NCBI RefSeq assembly: GCF_019097595.1
Contig: NC_080734.1
Coordinates: 4,229,392-4,293,391 of the forward strand
DNA: 64,000 nt
Reading direction: 5' to 3'
DNA from: Hemibagrus wyckioides
Taxonomy: Eukaryota; Chordata; Actinopteri; Siluriformes; Bagridae
Under the pieces are notes generated by a model. The model had not been told where the DNA came from and did no database searches. It saw only the letters and a list, made by a program, of their open reading frames with translations. Position numbers and translations under genes: made by a program. How positions within the stretch are numbered: position 1 is the first letter of the stretch; each line of letters opens with the position of its first letter. Shown here piece after piece: positions 12,625 through 25,924 of this stretch.

Positions 12625-13250
12625 CAGCTCTGTAAAAAAAAATAAGAGACCACTGCTCAATCTCCAGATGTGAACCCTATTGAAAACCTCTGGAATGTCA
12701 TCAGCAGGAAGATGGATGGTCACAAACCATCAAGTAAAGCTGAACTGTTTGTTTTTTTGCAAAAAGAGTGGTATAAAGTTCCCCAACAGCAATGTGAGAA
12801 ACTGGTGGAGATCATGCTTAGTTATATTTTACATTTAGGAGAAATTCACAAAAAATGAAACAAAACTGTTCATCTGACCAGTACATGAACCTGGAAGAAA
12901 AAAACATAAGAAACTCATGATTTTGAAGTGGTCTCTTATTGATCAGTTTCTTCTGTTTTTTTCTTCCAGGTTCATGTATTGGTCAGATGAAGAGTTTTGT
13001 TTCATTTTTTGTGAACTGCTGACAATATTTCTCCTAAATTCAAAATATAACTATTGTTATTTAGAGTGTATATTTAAAGGAAATGACATCACCTCAAAAT
13101 AACCCAAGATCATGCAGTATTAATAACTCAAATAAAACAAAATGCAAATCATCTGTAAACAATTTGTGTTAATGCTTTGTCTAAATAACATTAAGAGATC
13201 AGTATTTGGTGGAATGCATGAGTTTTGGCTCCATGATCTCCACCAGTTTT
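12625..13250. mobile_element. Tc1-like relic with internal palindrome
   Basis: It starts with CAGCTCTGTAAAAAAA after TA, a Tc1-type terminus. It passes directly into a transposase C-terminal segment (12670-12858, plus; NPIENLW and the KEWYKVP region). The sequence at 12820-12913 is then repeated in inverse orientation at 12945-13050, sharing CAGTACATGAACCTGGAAGA and its complement. A further transposon end segment (AAGAGATCAGTATTTGGTGG) lies at about 13193. The transposase is a short fragment with no catalytic core apart from the last acidic residue, so the copy is dead. Confidence 0.8.
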
Positions 13251-13670
13251 TGTGAGTGAGTGAGTAAATAAATAAATACATGAATGAATAATTGATCTAA
13301 TGAATGAATGAATGAATAAATAAATGAATGAATGAATGAATGAATGAATAAACAAACACTTCAACGAATGAGTGAATGAATGAGTGAATAATGTGAAAAT
13401 GTGATAACAGACAAAATGTGCAAACTAGTTTACTTTCCCTTTGTTGGATAAACTTACACGGAATTTTAGTGGTGAATGAATGAATGAATAAAATAAATAA
13501 ATAAATACATAAATGAATGAGTGAATGAATGAATGACTACATAATTAAAAAAATAAAAAATAAATACACGAATGAATGAATGAATGAATGAATGAATGAA
13601 TGAATTAATTAATTAATAAAAAAAATACATGAATTAATGAATATATAAATAAATAAATAATGTGACAATT
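13251..13670. repeat. Tetranucleotide (GAAT/AAAT)n tract
   Basis: Extended interrupted GAAT and AAAT repeats (13255-13400, 13470-13660) with short unique interruptions. The two blocks share TTGTTGGATAAACTTACACGGAATTTTAG-type sequence with 13780-13810, so the tract probably grew within a dispersed repeat. Confidence 0.7.
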
Positions 13671-13734
13671 TGATAACACTTAGAAAAAATGTGTAAGCTA
13701 ATTTACAAACACAATCGTAAAGTTTCGCGTCTCT

Positions 13735-14130
13735 CACTTGAGCAAAGTAGCATGTCTGTTTCAGCCGTGTGTTTTTCCCTCTGTTGGAGAACCTTACACA
13801 GAATTTTACTGGTTGAAGATGAAATCTGAGCTGCTTTTTAGATGAACAAACACTTGGAGAACATCTCAGAGAGCAGAAATGGGTTTGAGATCAACATCTA
13901 CTTTGAATATACAAACATTTCTGTGGAATGGAACTTTTCTATGAATCTATCAGCCCTAGTAGTCTAGAGAAAAACAGAAATCCTTCTGAAACACGACAAA
14001 TTCTTAAAGTCCTGAGTGTCTACTTTCATATGAGCTTCATATTAACCTCCACTGTGGAGTGAGACATGACCAAGACACTCAGTCATCAACATGGACACAG
14101 GAGAAAACTCCATATTTTTTCAGATGTGAG
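13735..14130. repeat. Dispersed repeat, copy 1 (inverted relative to 21.9-22.3 kb)
   Basis: This block reads GTGTGTTTTTCCCTCTGTTGGA, ACAGAATTTTACTGGTTGAA, AAATCTGAGCTGCTTTTTAG, ATCTCAGAGAGCAGAAATGG, then ACTTTCATATGAGCTTCAT and GTCATCAACATGGACACAGG. The same series occurs in reverse complement at about 21920-22255, at roughly 90 percent identity by eye. A shorter piece occurs at 57680-57750. It is non-coding and most likely a non-autonomous transposon family. Confidence 0.8.
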
Positions 14131-14329
14131 GGGTTTAATATATAAAATAATTGGTAAATGATATCCAGTCATTTTATAAGAAGTTCCTGTCTTGGTTTAA
14201 ATCTTCACGTGGTAAAGGTTAAGGCTCTGATTGAGATGTGTGGGCGTGTTATGATTTCATTTACACTTCACTGGACTTTTTCCCTATGCTATGCTGATTA
14301 GCTTCGATTTATTTCTACTGCATTAGTGC

Positions 14330-14655
14330 TGAAAGTGAGAAGCTGAGAGTTCACCAAGTTTCCACTGTAGAGCCCTTGAGTCAGGCTCTTAACCCTCGAC
14401 CCCTCCAGAGGCACTGTATTGTAGTCTGACCCTGTGCTCTGACCCAGACTTCCTCTCAAGCTGGGAGATGTGAAGAAAATGGTGAATTGTACTGTACATA
14501 GGAGGAGGAGCTATGTACAGAATTGATGGAATTGTCTGACATGAAAGTACATTTCTTGATCGCTGAGCTGGCCTCGGGTGTCCGGATTCCTCGCCTCGGG
14601 TTCGTATTGGAAAGCGTCTGCTGCAAAATACTGTCTGAGCATGGGGAACTGCAGG
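14330..14655. repeat. Possible degraded SINE-like repeat
   Basis: GAGCCCTTGAGTCAGGCTCTTAACCCTCGACCCCT and the downstream AAAGCGTCTGCTGCAAAATAC resemble the tail pattern of common fish tRNA-derived SINEs (usually ...aaggcccttaaccctc... and ...gcgtctgctaaatgc...). I cannot identify the tRNA-like head with certainty. A moderate call based only on recognised wording of the repeat. Confidence 0.4.
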
Positions 14656-14662
14656 GACACCA

Positions 14663-15114
14663 CACTATTCACCACCCCATGCACCACCACATGCACCACC
14701 ACATGCACCACCACATGCACTACTCCATCACCATGCTATTCACCACCCCATCACCAACCTCTTCACCACCACATTCACCACCCCCTGCACCACCTCATGC
14801 ACCACCCCATTTACCACCCCATCACCACCCCCATCACCACCCCATTTACCACCCTATTCACCACCCTATGTACCACACCATTTACCATCCCCATGCACTA
14901 CTCCATCACCACTCTATTCACTACCCCATCACCACCTTATTCACCACCCCCATGTACCCCCATGCACCACCCCATCACCACCCCATGCACCACCCCATCA
15001 CCACCCCCATGTACCCCCATGCACCACCCCATCACCACTCTATTCACCACCCCATCACCAACTTATTCATCACCCCATGCACCACCCTATTCACCACCCT
15101 ATTCACCACCCCCA
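14663..15114. repeat. CACCACCCCATG minisatellite
   Basis: About 450 bp of 12-15 bp repeats built from CACCACCCCAT with GCAC, CAC and TTCAC variants. It lacks stops in two frames, which yields His/Pro/Thr-rich open frames (14523-15191 and 14578-15126, plus). There is no splice context or conserved domain, so these are not regarded as genes. A GA-rich purine tract (15120-15330) follows. Confidence 0.85.
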
Positions 15115-15439
15115 AGAGATGGCTAGATAGAGAGAAGGGGATAAACAAAGAAACAGAGATAGAAAGAAAGAGAGAGAGAGAAACAGACTAAAAGAGAAAG
15201 ATAGATAGAGTTAGAGACAGAGGGAGAGAGGGGTAGACAGGTGGAAAGAGAAATAGAAATAGAGAAACAGACAGAAACATAGAGTAAAAGAGATGGATTG
15301 ATAGAGAGAGAGAGACAGACACAACAAAGAAACAGAACAGCTCAGTGGGAGTGAACACTAGACTTAAGGTAAACTCACAAGATAAAAATGTTGAAGGTTC
15401 TATTGGCAGAACCAGAGCTCTTTGCAGATGATGTTCCAC

Positions 15440-15950
15440 ATTTCTCTGTGTGTGTTTATTTACACAGTGTCAGTGTGTAAGGCTTGACTAACCCCATGCA
15501 CTCGTCCTTTCAGGTGAATTCTGGGTGGTCAGTGATCAGTGATGAGGGTCTGAACCTAGAGGAGATTACTCGAGGCTGTTTAATCCTTTAGCAGAGGGAA
15601 ATGAGGAGAGGTTAAACCCTTGATCCTGAATCGTTTGCTCCTGTCTGGCTCCGTCTCCATCCTGCTACTCCATTAAGAGTCTTTTAGTCTCTAAAAGACA
15701 CGGAAAACAACGTGGGTCAGAGGACGGGACGTGGTACAGAGAAACTGCGTAAATACTGCATAAATTACTGAGTAAATAAAACTTCTCCTTACAGAAAACC
15801 TCGAAACCCAGATCGACACATACACACCTTATCAATCGACCCAGTGTATGTTGTTACCATAGCGACGATAAAGAATTTAACTGAGCGCATTCATATAAAC
15901 CTGACAAAACTGATGATTCTGTGATTTCTGGAACGTTCCTGGAATTAGGA
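15440..15950. other. Intron, nothing recognised
   Basis: Unique-looking sequence of balanced composition between two low-complexity regions. It contains no long open frame and no clear repeat signature apart from a GTTACCATAGCGACG motif (15854) similar to dispersed fragments elsewhere in the window. Confidence 0.4.
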
Positions 15951-15989
15951 AAGTGTCCTTATGCCAAAGGTGAGTCATATATTGAGAAA

Positions 15990-16536
15990 TGAGAAAGAGA
16001 GAGAGGGAGAGAGAGAGAGAGGAAGGCTGGGAACGAAGTGAGTGGGAATGAGCTCAGCTCAGGAAACTGGAGAAGGAAGAAGAAGTCATGACGCAAAAGA
16101 ATGAGTGCTTTTCCTGTGGCATTCCTCTGCTTCCGTCTATCCATAGAAAGAAAGATGAAAGAGAGAGATGAGTGTGTGTGTGACAGAGAGAGAGAGAGAG
16201 AGACAGAGAGAGAGAAAGAGAGAGAGAGAGATTATTTGGAGGATGTTAAAATGAAATTAGCGAAGAGTAGAATAACAGAAAAACTTGCTGGATGGAATAA
16301 AAGAAGAGAGAGAAAGAAAAAGAGAAAAACAGAATGTGAGAGACAGACAGACTGTCTTACTCTTTTTAATATCCTCTCTCTCTTTCTCTTCCTTTATCTA
16401 TCCATTTCTTTTGAACTGTGTTTTTGTCTGTCTATCCTCCCCTCTCTCTCAATGTATCTGTTTATCTCAGTCTCTCTGTCTCTCTCTCTCTTTCCTTCTT
16501 CCTCTCTCTCTCTCTGTCTCTCTCTCTGTCTCTCTT

Positions 16537-16580
<44 letters not shown>

Positions 16581-16622
16581 TCTCTTTCCTTCTTCCTCTC
16601 TCTCGCTCTCTCTCTCTCTCTT

Positions 16623-16664
<42 letters not shown>

Positions 16665-16665
16665 C
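15990..16665. repeat. (GA)n and (CT)n low-complexity tracts
   Basis: Purine tracts (15995-16025, 16150-16232) face pyrimidine tracts (16375-16660). The CT tract generates the very long serine/leucine-rich and Arg/Glu-rich open frames on both strands, which are not genes. Confidence 0.85.
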
Positions 16666-17099
16666 CGGGTTAGATCCACACACAGCACTCATTTCCTTTT
16701 CCTCCCATTATTTTAACCTCATCCCCCAGCTCGAGGAATGTGTGTGTGTGTGTGTTGATGATGTCATGCCATCACCCTCCTTCCCTAAACCCCAGTGTGT
16801 AGTCCACCTCGCCCTCTGTGCACAGACAGAGCCACACCTCACACTCGCATTTTTGGATCCAGTCACGTTTCCCTGATTGTGCAGATAACAGCCTGAGAGT
16901 CGGAGGAAGAGAAGCTTTACATCTCCTTTACAGAAATAAATGAATAAATAAACAAACAAATAAATATATGTTTATTAAACACTTTTACTTTTAACAACCA
17001 GCATCTCTGCAGCGTAACCTAAGCAAAAACCATTTGAGGGAATGCAGACAAGGTTTTATTTTTGTCCCTTTTTAGTTACATCTGTTAAAATAAACATTC

Positions 17100-17105
17100 A
17101 TGATT

Positions 17106-17153
<48 letters not shown>

Positions 17154-17690
17154 TATAGTATGAAATAACCTGCTGATGCACATCATCTGCTCTGATTTTA
17201 TTACCATAAAAACAACCACAGTATAGTTATATATGTAGATTTAATGATATAACAATAGTTTTATTAATTTTTTTTTTAATTGTTTAATTTTTTACCGCTT
17301 TTAATTTTATGCTATATTACTGTAAATAAAAGCAAATTTTATTGATCAAAAAAATAAAACAAAAAATAAATGAAAAACACACACTCAAAAGTGAAAGATT
17401 GAGGAAAGGTTTTATAAATCAATCAATAAATAAATACATAAATAAATACATAAATAAATAATGTTTTTGATCTAATCATAATCTCTATTGAGGAAATGCA
17501 TGTGAATTAACATACAAAAACAAAATACAGATTATTAAAAGGGGGGGGAGGGGTTAAGAGGTTTACAGTTTTAAAAAAACAATCTGTAAGTAAAAAAGGA
17601 GATAAACAAATGAACACATGCATAATTACAGACTTAATTACATAAATACATTTTTATGTAGATTGTTGGTCTTTATTTCCTAATAATAGA
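17100..17690. other. AT-rich intron with (ATTT)n
   Basis: Contains an ATTT tetranucleotide run (17106-17152), a G-run (17541-17555) and AAAT repeats. No coding or RNA feature can be supported. Confidence 0.5.
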
Positions 17691-17691
17691 A

Positions 17692-18460
17692 ATGTTGTTC
17701 TGGTTATTGTTCTTGTTGCTTTGCTCTGGTTGTTGTTGTTCTGTTTATTCTGCTTCTTGTTGTTGTTGTTCTGTTTGTTGTTCTGGTTATTCTGTTTGTT
17801 GTTGTTCTGGTTGTTATTGTTCTGTTTGTTGTTGTTGTTCTGGTTGTTGTTGTTCTGGTTACTCTGGTTGTTGCTGTTGTTCTGGTTGTTATTGTTCTGT
17901 TTGTTGTTGTTGTTCTGGTTGTTGTTGTTCTGGTTACTCTGGTTGTTGCTGTTGTTCTGTTTGTTGTTGTTGTTCTGTTTGTTGTTGTTGTTCTGGTTGT
18001 TGTTCTGGTTATTCTGGTTGTTGCTGTTGTTCTGGTTGTTGTTGTTGTTGTTCTGTTTGTTGTTGTTCTGGTTGTTATTGTTCTGTTTGTTGTTGTTGTT
18101 CTGGTTGTTGTTGTTCTGGTTACTCTGGTTGTTGCTGTTGTTCTGGTTGTTATTGTTCTGTTTGTTGTTGTTGTTCTGGTTGTTGTTGTTCTGGTTACTC
18201 TGGTTGTTGCTGTTGTTCTGTTTGTTGTTGTTGTTCTGTTTGTTGTTGTTGTTCTGGTTGTTGTTCTGGTTATTCTGGTTGTTGCTGTTGTTCTGGTTGT
18301 TGTTGTTGTTGTTCTGTTTGTTGTTACTGTTGTTCTGGTTGTTGTTTTGTTCTGGTTGTTGTTGTTGTTATTGTTTTTGTTGTTTTTGTTGTTCTGATGT
18401 TTTTGTTCTTGTTGTTGTTGTTGTTGTTTTTGTTGTTCTGGTTGTTTTCCCTGCCTTTTT
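17692..18460. repeat. TTG/CTG satellite with 261-bp higher-order unit
   Basis: The tract is built from (TTG)2-5 followed by TTCTG or TTCTGG. On the larger scale a block beginning at CTGGTTGTTATTGTTCTG (17807) recurs at 18068 with the same order of variant units, so there is a 261-bp (87-codon-length) higher-order repeat present about twice. All three plus frames stay open for long stretches because the unit is a multiple of three. The resulting Cys/Ser-rich and Leu-rich peptides have no start context, splice sites or known domain. Confidence 0.85.
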
Positions 18461-18461
18461 A

Positions 18462-18670
18462 TTTCAAGTCAAGAAGCTTTTATTGTCATTTCAGCCACAT
18501 ATAGCTGAGGCAGTACACTGAGACGTTTCTCCAGGACCCTGGTGCTAAATAAAAACAACATAACACAGAGCTACAAAACAAAACAACAACACAGAGCTAA
18601 GGACAGAAAGTTGTCCGAGCTACATCAAGTGCAACGTGTGCAACCACAAAAACAACACAAAAGAGTACAG
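18462..18670. repeat. Teleost dispersed repeat (AAGTCAAGAAGCTTTTATTG family)
   Basis: The segment opens with TCAAGTCAAGAAGCTTTTAT, then TGTCATTTCAGCCACATATA, GCTGAGGCAGTACACTGAGA and CTCCAGGACCCTGGTGCTA. I recognise this as a repeat scattered through many teleost genomes. I do not know its formal class. No coding capacity is visible. Confidence 0.6.
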
Positions 18671-18689
18671 TTGAGAATGTTGTGCTGAT

Positions 18690-19180
18690 TGTTAATATAA
18701 AGTGCTCTGCTATATTGCGCTGTATAACACACTCGGAGCGTAGGCGGAGCGGCTAGTGGTGGAAGTGAACAGGTACATTATGTCTGAGTGATTCATGGAG
18801 GAAATACAGGCCGGAAGAACGGCTTTCCTTTGAGGGCTTTCCTTTGAGGAATTCACGCTACAGCGGAGTCGTGTGACTCGGTGTGAGGGAACTGTATGTA
18901 CTATATGTACTGAATTCCTCTGGGACTGACTCACTGGGAATTAAAAGGCTTTTCCCGTGTGTCATATTCCTCATAGCTGATCCGACGCGACATTTCAGCT
19001 CCTCTCACACATCACACTGAATGTGGCTTTTCACTGGCTGCTCACGCACTCGGACAGTCAGGAGTGTGACATGGTCAGGCTGCGCTGCACGCAACTTGGA
19101 AGTGGGAAGTCGGAAGCTTGGAATTACGTTCAAGTGACAAAGTGGGAAAGACGTGAAGGTCAGCTCAGATACACTGTATT
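18690..19180. other. Intron, nothing recognised
   Basis: Balanced-composition intron without a repeat signature I recognise, apart from a short direct repeat CTTTCCTTTGAGG (18823 and 18837). Confidence 0.4.
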
Positions 19181-19182
19181 TA

Positions 19183-20612
<1,430 letters not shown>

Positions 20613-20659
20613 TACACATATAATAAACATTTACATATACAATAAACTGAAAAATAAAA

Positions 20660-20722
20660 ATACACTTCTTTTCATCTATCTATCCATCCATCCATCCATC
20701 CTTCTTTCTGTCCGTCCGTCCG

Positions 20723-20791
<69 letters not shown>

Positions 20792-20794
20792 ATT

Positions 20795-20841
<47 letters not shown>

Positions 20842-20882
20842 GTCGTTCTCTTTTTCTTTTGTTTTTTCTTACTTTCTTTCTT

Positions 20883-20941
<59 letters not shown>

Positions 20942-20958
20942 CTCTGTCTAGCTAGCTG

Positions 20959-21033
<75 letters not shown>

Positions 21034-21035
21034 GT
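20660..21035. repeat. (TCTA)n-(TTTC)n-(TCTA)n compound microsatellite
   Basis: Runs of TCCA, TCTA (20721-20790), TTTC (20792-20842), then TCTA again (20883-20940 and 20956-21030). The Leu/Ser/Tyr-rich open frame at 20584-20955 is a translation of this array. Confidence 0.9.
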
Positions 21036-21059
21036 ATCACCTGTCCATCACCCACACCC

Positions 21060-21830
21060 AGTCAGACACACAGCCCTCACTGATAAACAGAGCCACATTG
21101 TAAAGAGCAGAAACATGGGAATATTTTTCCTGAAGCAGAACATTTTTCCAGCTGAGATTTGAAACCTTTGATAACCCCGAGGCCTGGTTTCTGGGTGAGA
21201 GATGGTTTTCTCTTTACTTTATCGTTATTTGCTTTTGGTATTTGAATTAAAACAAACCTGAAGCTTTTGTGGAGACGTTTGCACATACCTCCCATTGAAC
21301 CATCCCGCTGATTGTGTGGAGCAGCTGAGAATGCTCCGTGTCTGGAGTTTGTCTTGAGGCTTGAAGGCCGGCTGTTATCACCCCTTTAAACAGAGAGATT
21401 TCACCGTTTCACCTGGAATTTGCACATTCCAGCAGGACAATGCGGAGGTGTGAGATCTCTGATTAGGGCCCTCTGTGGGTGAGGAATCTGCTCCACGTTC
21501 CCCGGTGTTTTCCTCCTATGACACAGGCCAGGTCAGACATGCCTGAGCTGCTTTAAATTACAGCCTCAATGAGCCATTAGCACACTTTAGAGCTGAAACT
21601 GGGGCAGTGTTAGTTTAGCCTCTGGCTTACGAGGAAAGCGAAGGATGTTTCGTATGGTAATTGAACTCGGACAATCCTGTACCTTTAAACACAGACTTTT
21701 AACTCCGTCCCCCAGAGGCTTAAAAAATGGAGTTTGTATAGTCCAGATTCTGAGCTGTAGTAGAAAGGAGCAAAAGAACAAACAGGTTTAGGACAGTGTG
21801 TTAAAAAGTCCATAGAAACACCACTGAAAT
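21060..21830. other. Non-repetitive intron segment
   Basis: About 770 bp of mixed composition with no simple repeats or recognised transposon sequence. This stands out against the surrounding repeats. It may contain a conserved non-coding element upstream of the beta promoter, but no cross-species alignment was available. No exon with a convincing frame is seen. Confidence 0.35.
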
Positions 21831-21899
21831 AAAATATAAAACATTTACATTAATCTGAAAAATAAAAATATACTTCTTTTCATCTCTCTCTCTCTTTAC

Positions 21900-22345
21900 C
21901 CCAGAGACGAAAATATAGAGTTTTCTCCTGTGTCCATGTTGATGACTGAGTGTCTTGGTCATGTCTCACTCCACAGTGGAGGTAAATATGCAGCTCATAT
22001 GAAAGTAGACACTCAGGACTTTAAGGATTTGTAGTGTTTCAGAAGGATTTCTGTTTTTAGCCTATTAGGGGTGATATATTAGTAAAATAGTTAGTTTCTG
22101 TCCCACAGAAATGTTTGTATCAAAGTAAATTTCATTTCTGCTCTCTGAGATGTTCTCCAAGTGCTTGTTCATCTAAAAAGCAGCTCAGATTTCATCTTCA
22201 ACCAGTAAAATTCTGTGTAAGGTTCTCCAACAGAGGGAAAAACACACGGCTAACACACACTGAAAGACGACAGACTCGTTTTAGATCGGACTCACAGACA
22301 CAACATCATTCATTTCTTTATACTGAGTGAAAATATCCCATAAGT
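21900..22345. repeat. Dispersed repeat, copy 2 (inverse of 13.7-14.1 kb)
   Basis: Reads TCCTGTGTCCATGTTGATGA, GTCTTGGTCATGTCTCACTC, then ATTTCTGCTCTCTGAGATG, AAGCAGCTCAGATTTCATC and TTCAACCAGTAAAATTCTG. This is the reverse complement order of copy 1 at 13735-14130. It extends into ATATCCCATAAGTCCATTTC, which parallels ATGTCCCATAAATC at 57746. Confidence 0.8.
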
Positions 22346-22849
22346 CCATTTCTGAACACTAGGGCGCTGATAAAACAGCGTTAAGTAAATCTTCGGTATA
22401 AGAATTAATTATGAGTGAATGAAGATATCTAGCTCTGGGTGGTGAAGCCTGTTCTGGATGAGACTCCACACAAAAAACGAATCCATGTCAAAACTATTCA
22501 AGCTGTAATTTGCAAGAAAGCAAAGATTCATAGATAACAGATTACATCTTTTGGATCTTATTTGCGGTTATTTCTGACAGGGAAAGTAAAGCATAAATCA
22601 AATAAATCCATTAGAAAAGCTTAGCGTCCGTGGCGGTGTTGGTCATCTGCGTCATTTAGACGTAAGCGAAAATGTGTATACGGTATCAAGGGAAAGTTTA
22701 GTATCAGTTTAGAAGTAAACCCACAGAGAGGATGGAAGAAATATATCTTAAAGTGCTTTGTAGAGGCTTCTAGAGAATTCCTAGATCCGGTGCCAGAGAT
22801 TTAAAGACGGAGCCTCAACGTGAGCATTCCTGTAACATTAGAGCTGTCA

Positions 22850-22902
22850 CACGTGAGAGAAAGGAGGGAAAATTTTATTACTGAAGAGAGAAAGAACAAT
22901 GT

Positions 22903-22941
<39 letters not shown>

Positions 22942-23359
22942 AAGAGTGGGGGAGGAGAATGTAGTAAAATCTGTGTACATGTAGAAGACATGAAGATCTA
23001 CTTATTACGCTCCGGTCTGGTATGTACGGAATTTGATGTCATGACATTTCCGTGACCTTGTCGTTTCACCAAGAGAGAGGGGAAGGAGAAAAGAAAGAAA
23101 AGTGAAGTGTGTGAGAATGGGAATGGTGAAGGCATTTCGAGGAAGAGGAGAGGGGAGAGGAAAAGGAAGCTCCATTCAGAGCGAGAGAAGGGCATCGGAC
23201 AGCTGAAGTTGGGTGGGTGGGGGGAAGGAACAGGGGAGGTCCCACGTCGGGGCCTGGGTGTCAGCGTGGGTTGAAATTTGTGAGTCTCCCTCCTCTTCTG
23301 CTCATTGTAACCCAGAAACAGAGACCAGGAGACGCTCAGCCTCCATGAGAGCTCGGGAA

Positions 23360-23390
<31 letters not shown>

Positions 23391-23491
23391 CGCGAGACTG
23401 TGTAACAACTGCTTAAACAAACAATTTTTTTTTCTTTTTCTCAACTAAGAAGACCTTGAATTTTATTTTTTTGGGGGGAGAACTGTTGCAA
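22850..23491 (+). promoter_or_regulatory. Probable AKAP12 beta promoter and 5'UTR
   Basis: This region directly precedes the beta-type start codon. It contains a GA run (22907-22938), a GC-richer stretch (23050-23300) and another GA run (23350-23390) just upstream of a T-rich leader. Placement is inferred from the downstream first exon: mammalian AKAP12 beta has its own promoter and first exon. I cannot fix the transcription start, and no unambiguous TATA box is visible. Confidence 0.5.
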
Positions 23492-23516
23492 ATGCTTGGG
23501 ACAATAACTTTAACAG
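23492..23516 (+). CDS. akap12: AKAP12 beta (SSeCKS-type) first coding exon
   Basis: ATG CTT GGG ACA ATA ACT TTA ACA G followed by the donor GTAAGA encodes MLGTITLT plus one base. Joined to the acceptor at 27067, that base completes Val and continues Gly-Gln, giving MLGTITLTVGQ. Mammalian AKAP12 beta begins MLGTITITVGQ, so the match is almost exact. The exon ends in phase 1, like the alpha-type exon at 3097-3199, so either can be spliced to the common large exon. With this exon the protein is 1550 residues. The beta form lacks the N-myristoylation site of the alpha form. Confidence 0.93.
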
Positions 23517-25886
23517 GTAAGATATGGTTCACATTTTTATGAAATCTCATCACCTCCACGTTGTTTGTTGGAGTTTGTGATTTATTTATTGAAGCGATTT
23601 ATCCGTTCATCACAAAGATGCTTTTTAATAAATTGCTTACAGAATCAGTGTTTATAGCAAACAAACCAAACAAGCCAAAAAGCTTGAGGAAGTTAGAGAG
23701 GAAGTAAAAAAATACTTTTTACTGGATCTGGAGTCAAAACTAGTAGTGAGAAGAGGCAGGTGAGGCTTGGAAATCGTAATTTGAGGGCATGGTAGTGTGT
23801 GTGTGTGTGATTTAGTACATCATTTAAAGCTCCACTATACGACTGCTTGGTTTCTCTGCTTTACTGTAATTACAACGGTCTTAAATTCCCCACGGTTCTA
23901 ACTATATTACATTCCTATAAGTTTCAGAAAGTTATTTAAAGAGTAAAATTATGTTAAAAAATATCCAAAATGTTTTCTAATCCTATTTGTTAAAGCTCTG
24001 ATATTAAATCACCAGTATGATTTTTTTTATGTCTATATTGTTTTCATTTTAAACTGTGCTTTGGTGTGAGTTACATAGAAAACAATGTGATGTTTTTTAA
24101 ATGTATCTATAATATATATATAATTCATGCAACAAGGCTTGTAGATACAGCTAGACTTTTCTCTTAGTCTTTTAAGAGCAGAATTATTTCTCAAGAACAG
24201 AATATGTGTCACGTTCAGGTCTTTCAGATTAGAACCTGAGACTCGAGTCGGGTTGGGTTGAGCGTTAACGCCCCATGTCCATTCATGAAAAGCCTCATCT
24301 CGAGAAGACCAATCTGGAGCGCACATTCCTCACCCTGTTATCCCGAGTGTAACGTGTTAGAAGGCAGGAAACATATCTCGCAAGCGTAGGCTGTAAATAT
24401 CGCCATACTATACGCACTTCAAAAGAGAAGGGCTGGAGCTGGTGGGCTTTGGAATTTTAATTAGTTTTTCTTTAAGCCCTTCACATCTTGGTCAGGGGGT
24501 TCCTCGGTGGCGTCCCAATGGGTGGTGTGGGCCGGGGATATGGAGTTTATTACCTTTTTTGCAAAGTTTGAGGTTTAAAGCGTGCGTTTGTGTTCGAGAG
24601 TCAACTATAAAATAGGAATATGAGAAGTCTAGAAATTTTAGATCGTGATCGTGTTTTGCAAATTATCTTCGCTGGCTTTATAGCTCAACAGGCTTTGTGA
24701 GCTCTCATTGGTAGTAGAGATTACACGATTTCACACTTGCTATCAAGCAACCAAATATCGCTTGTCATGTTGATTTGCTGTGTCATCTGTTTGTGATATT
24801 GTTTATTGGTTATTTAGCTTGAATTTCAGCTGCTATCAAGTGAATGACCTTAAGTGTTTGGTATTATTCAAGTGGCTTCTTATGGGCTTTGTGGAAGCAG
24901 GACGAAGTTTCAGGAGAATGGGGTGTGGTCATTTAGTGCATTGTTGGAATGGGGGTACAGTCATTCCAGCCTGCTTGGTGAGTTGGGGGGTGGTGTTAAA
25001 AAGATAGTTGTGTCTCGTGGGTGGAGGGAAGTAGATAAACAGTGAAATGTTTGCACAGCTACACCAAACCTCAAGCCTGTCCCTTTTTCAAACAGCAGTT
25101 CCACTAATTAATAGCCTTCAGTTTCATGCATCTGTTTGCCAAACAGGACAAACAAAAGCAGGAGGGGCAGAGGGCATGTGATAAGTTGAAGCACCCTTCA
25201 CCCACAACCCATGTGGAAAATTCAGTCCATTATCCCATCGAGAGTTCGGATAACACCTCCCCCTCCCTGTGTGTTTTTTTTTTTTTTTTAAAGAAAATCC
25301 ATCGAGCACACTATACAAGCCAGGCGCAAACAAGAGAGAGGATCGGATTCCTTAGCTCGGGTTTCATTCAGAGACACTTTAGAGACAGCGGCAGATGTGG
25401 GGCGACAAGGGGCTTCACACACACACACTCAAACACACAAACCACCTCCTTGTGGCAAGTCTGGTTATTTATCTCAGCACCTTAAATGCCTTCTAATGGT
25501 TTTCCCCTGAACAGAACCATTTAAGAGCTGTGTGTTTGTTTCTCTAGTAATTTGCCTAACAATTGCCTGCATCCCAGCATCACAGTCGAAGTGTTTCTCC
25601 AACAATCCCAAGGAAGAAAGTTTTCCACCCTAATAGCCCCAATTGATACTCATGCATATTGTAATGCCACTGCTTAACTCTGAGATCATAATTTTCCTAT
25701 CAATCTTTTTTTGTCACTGATTTGTCTTGCACTGTCGGTCGTTTTTTTGGCTGCACATTCATTGATTTTGCCACGGTTATTTAAAGTTTCAGATGGACAA
25801 TAGAATGGGGCCCCATCCAGAAGAAGCCAGGGAGCCATTGTGAAAGAACTGGGACAAAACAATACATGCTTTCCTGGCTGAACTTT

Positions 25887-25924
<38 letters not shown>

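Noticed and set aside
14523..15191. Histidine/proline-rich open frames over 180-220 codons
   Set aside because: The sequence is a CACCACCCCAT minisatellite; the absence of stops follows from the repeat unit, and two frames are open together.
17692..18521. Cys/Ser-rich and Leu-rich frames of about 270 codons, superficially like keratin-associated or membrane proteins
   Set aside because: They derive from a TTG/TTCTG satellite with a unit divisible by three; neighbouring frames are equally open.
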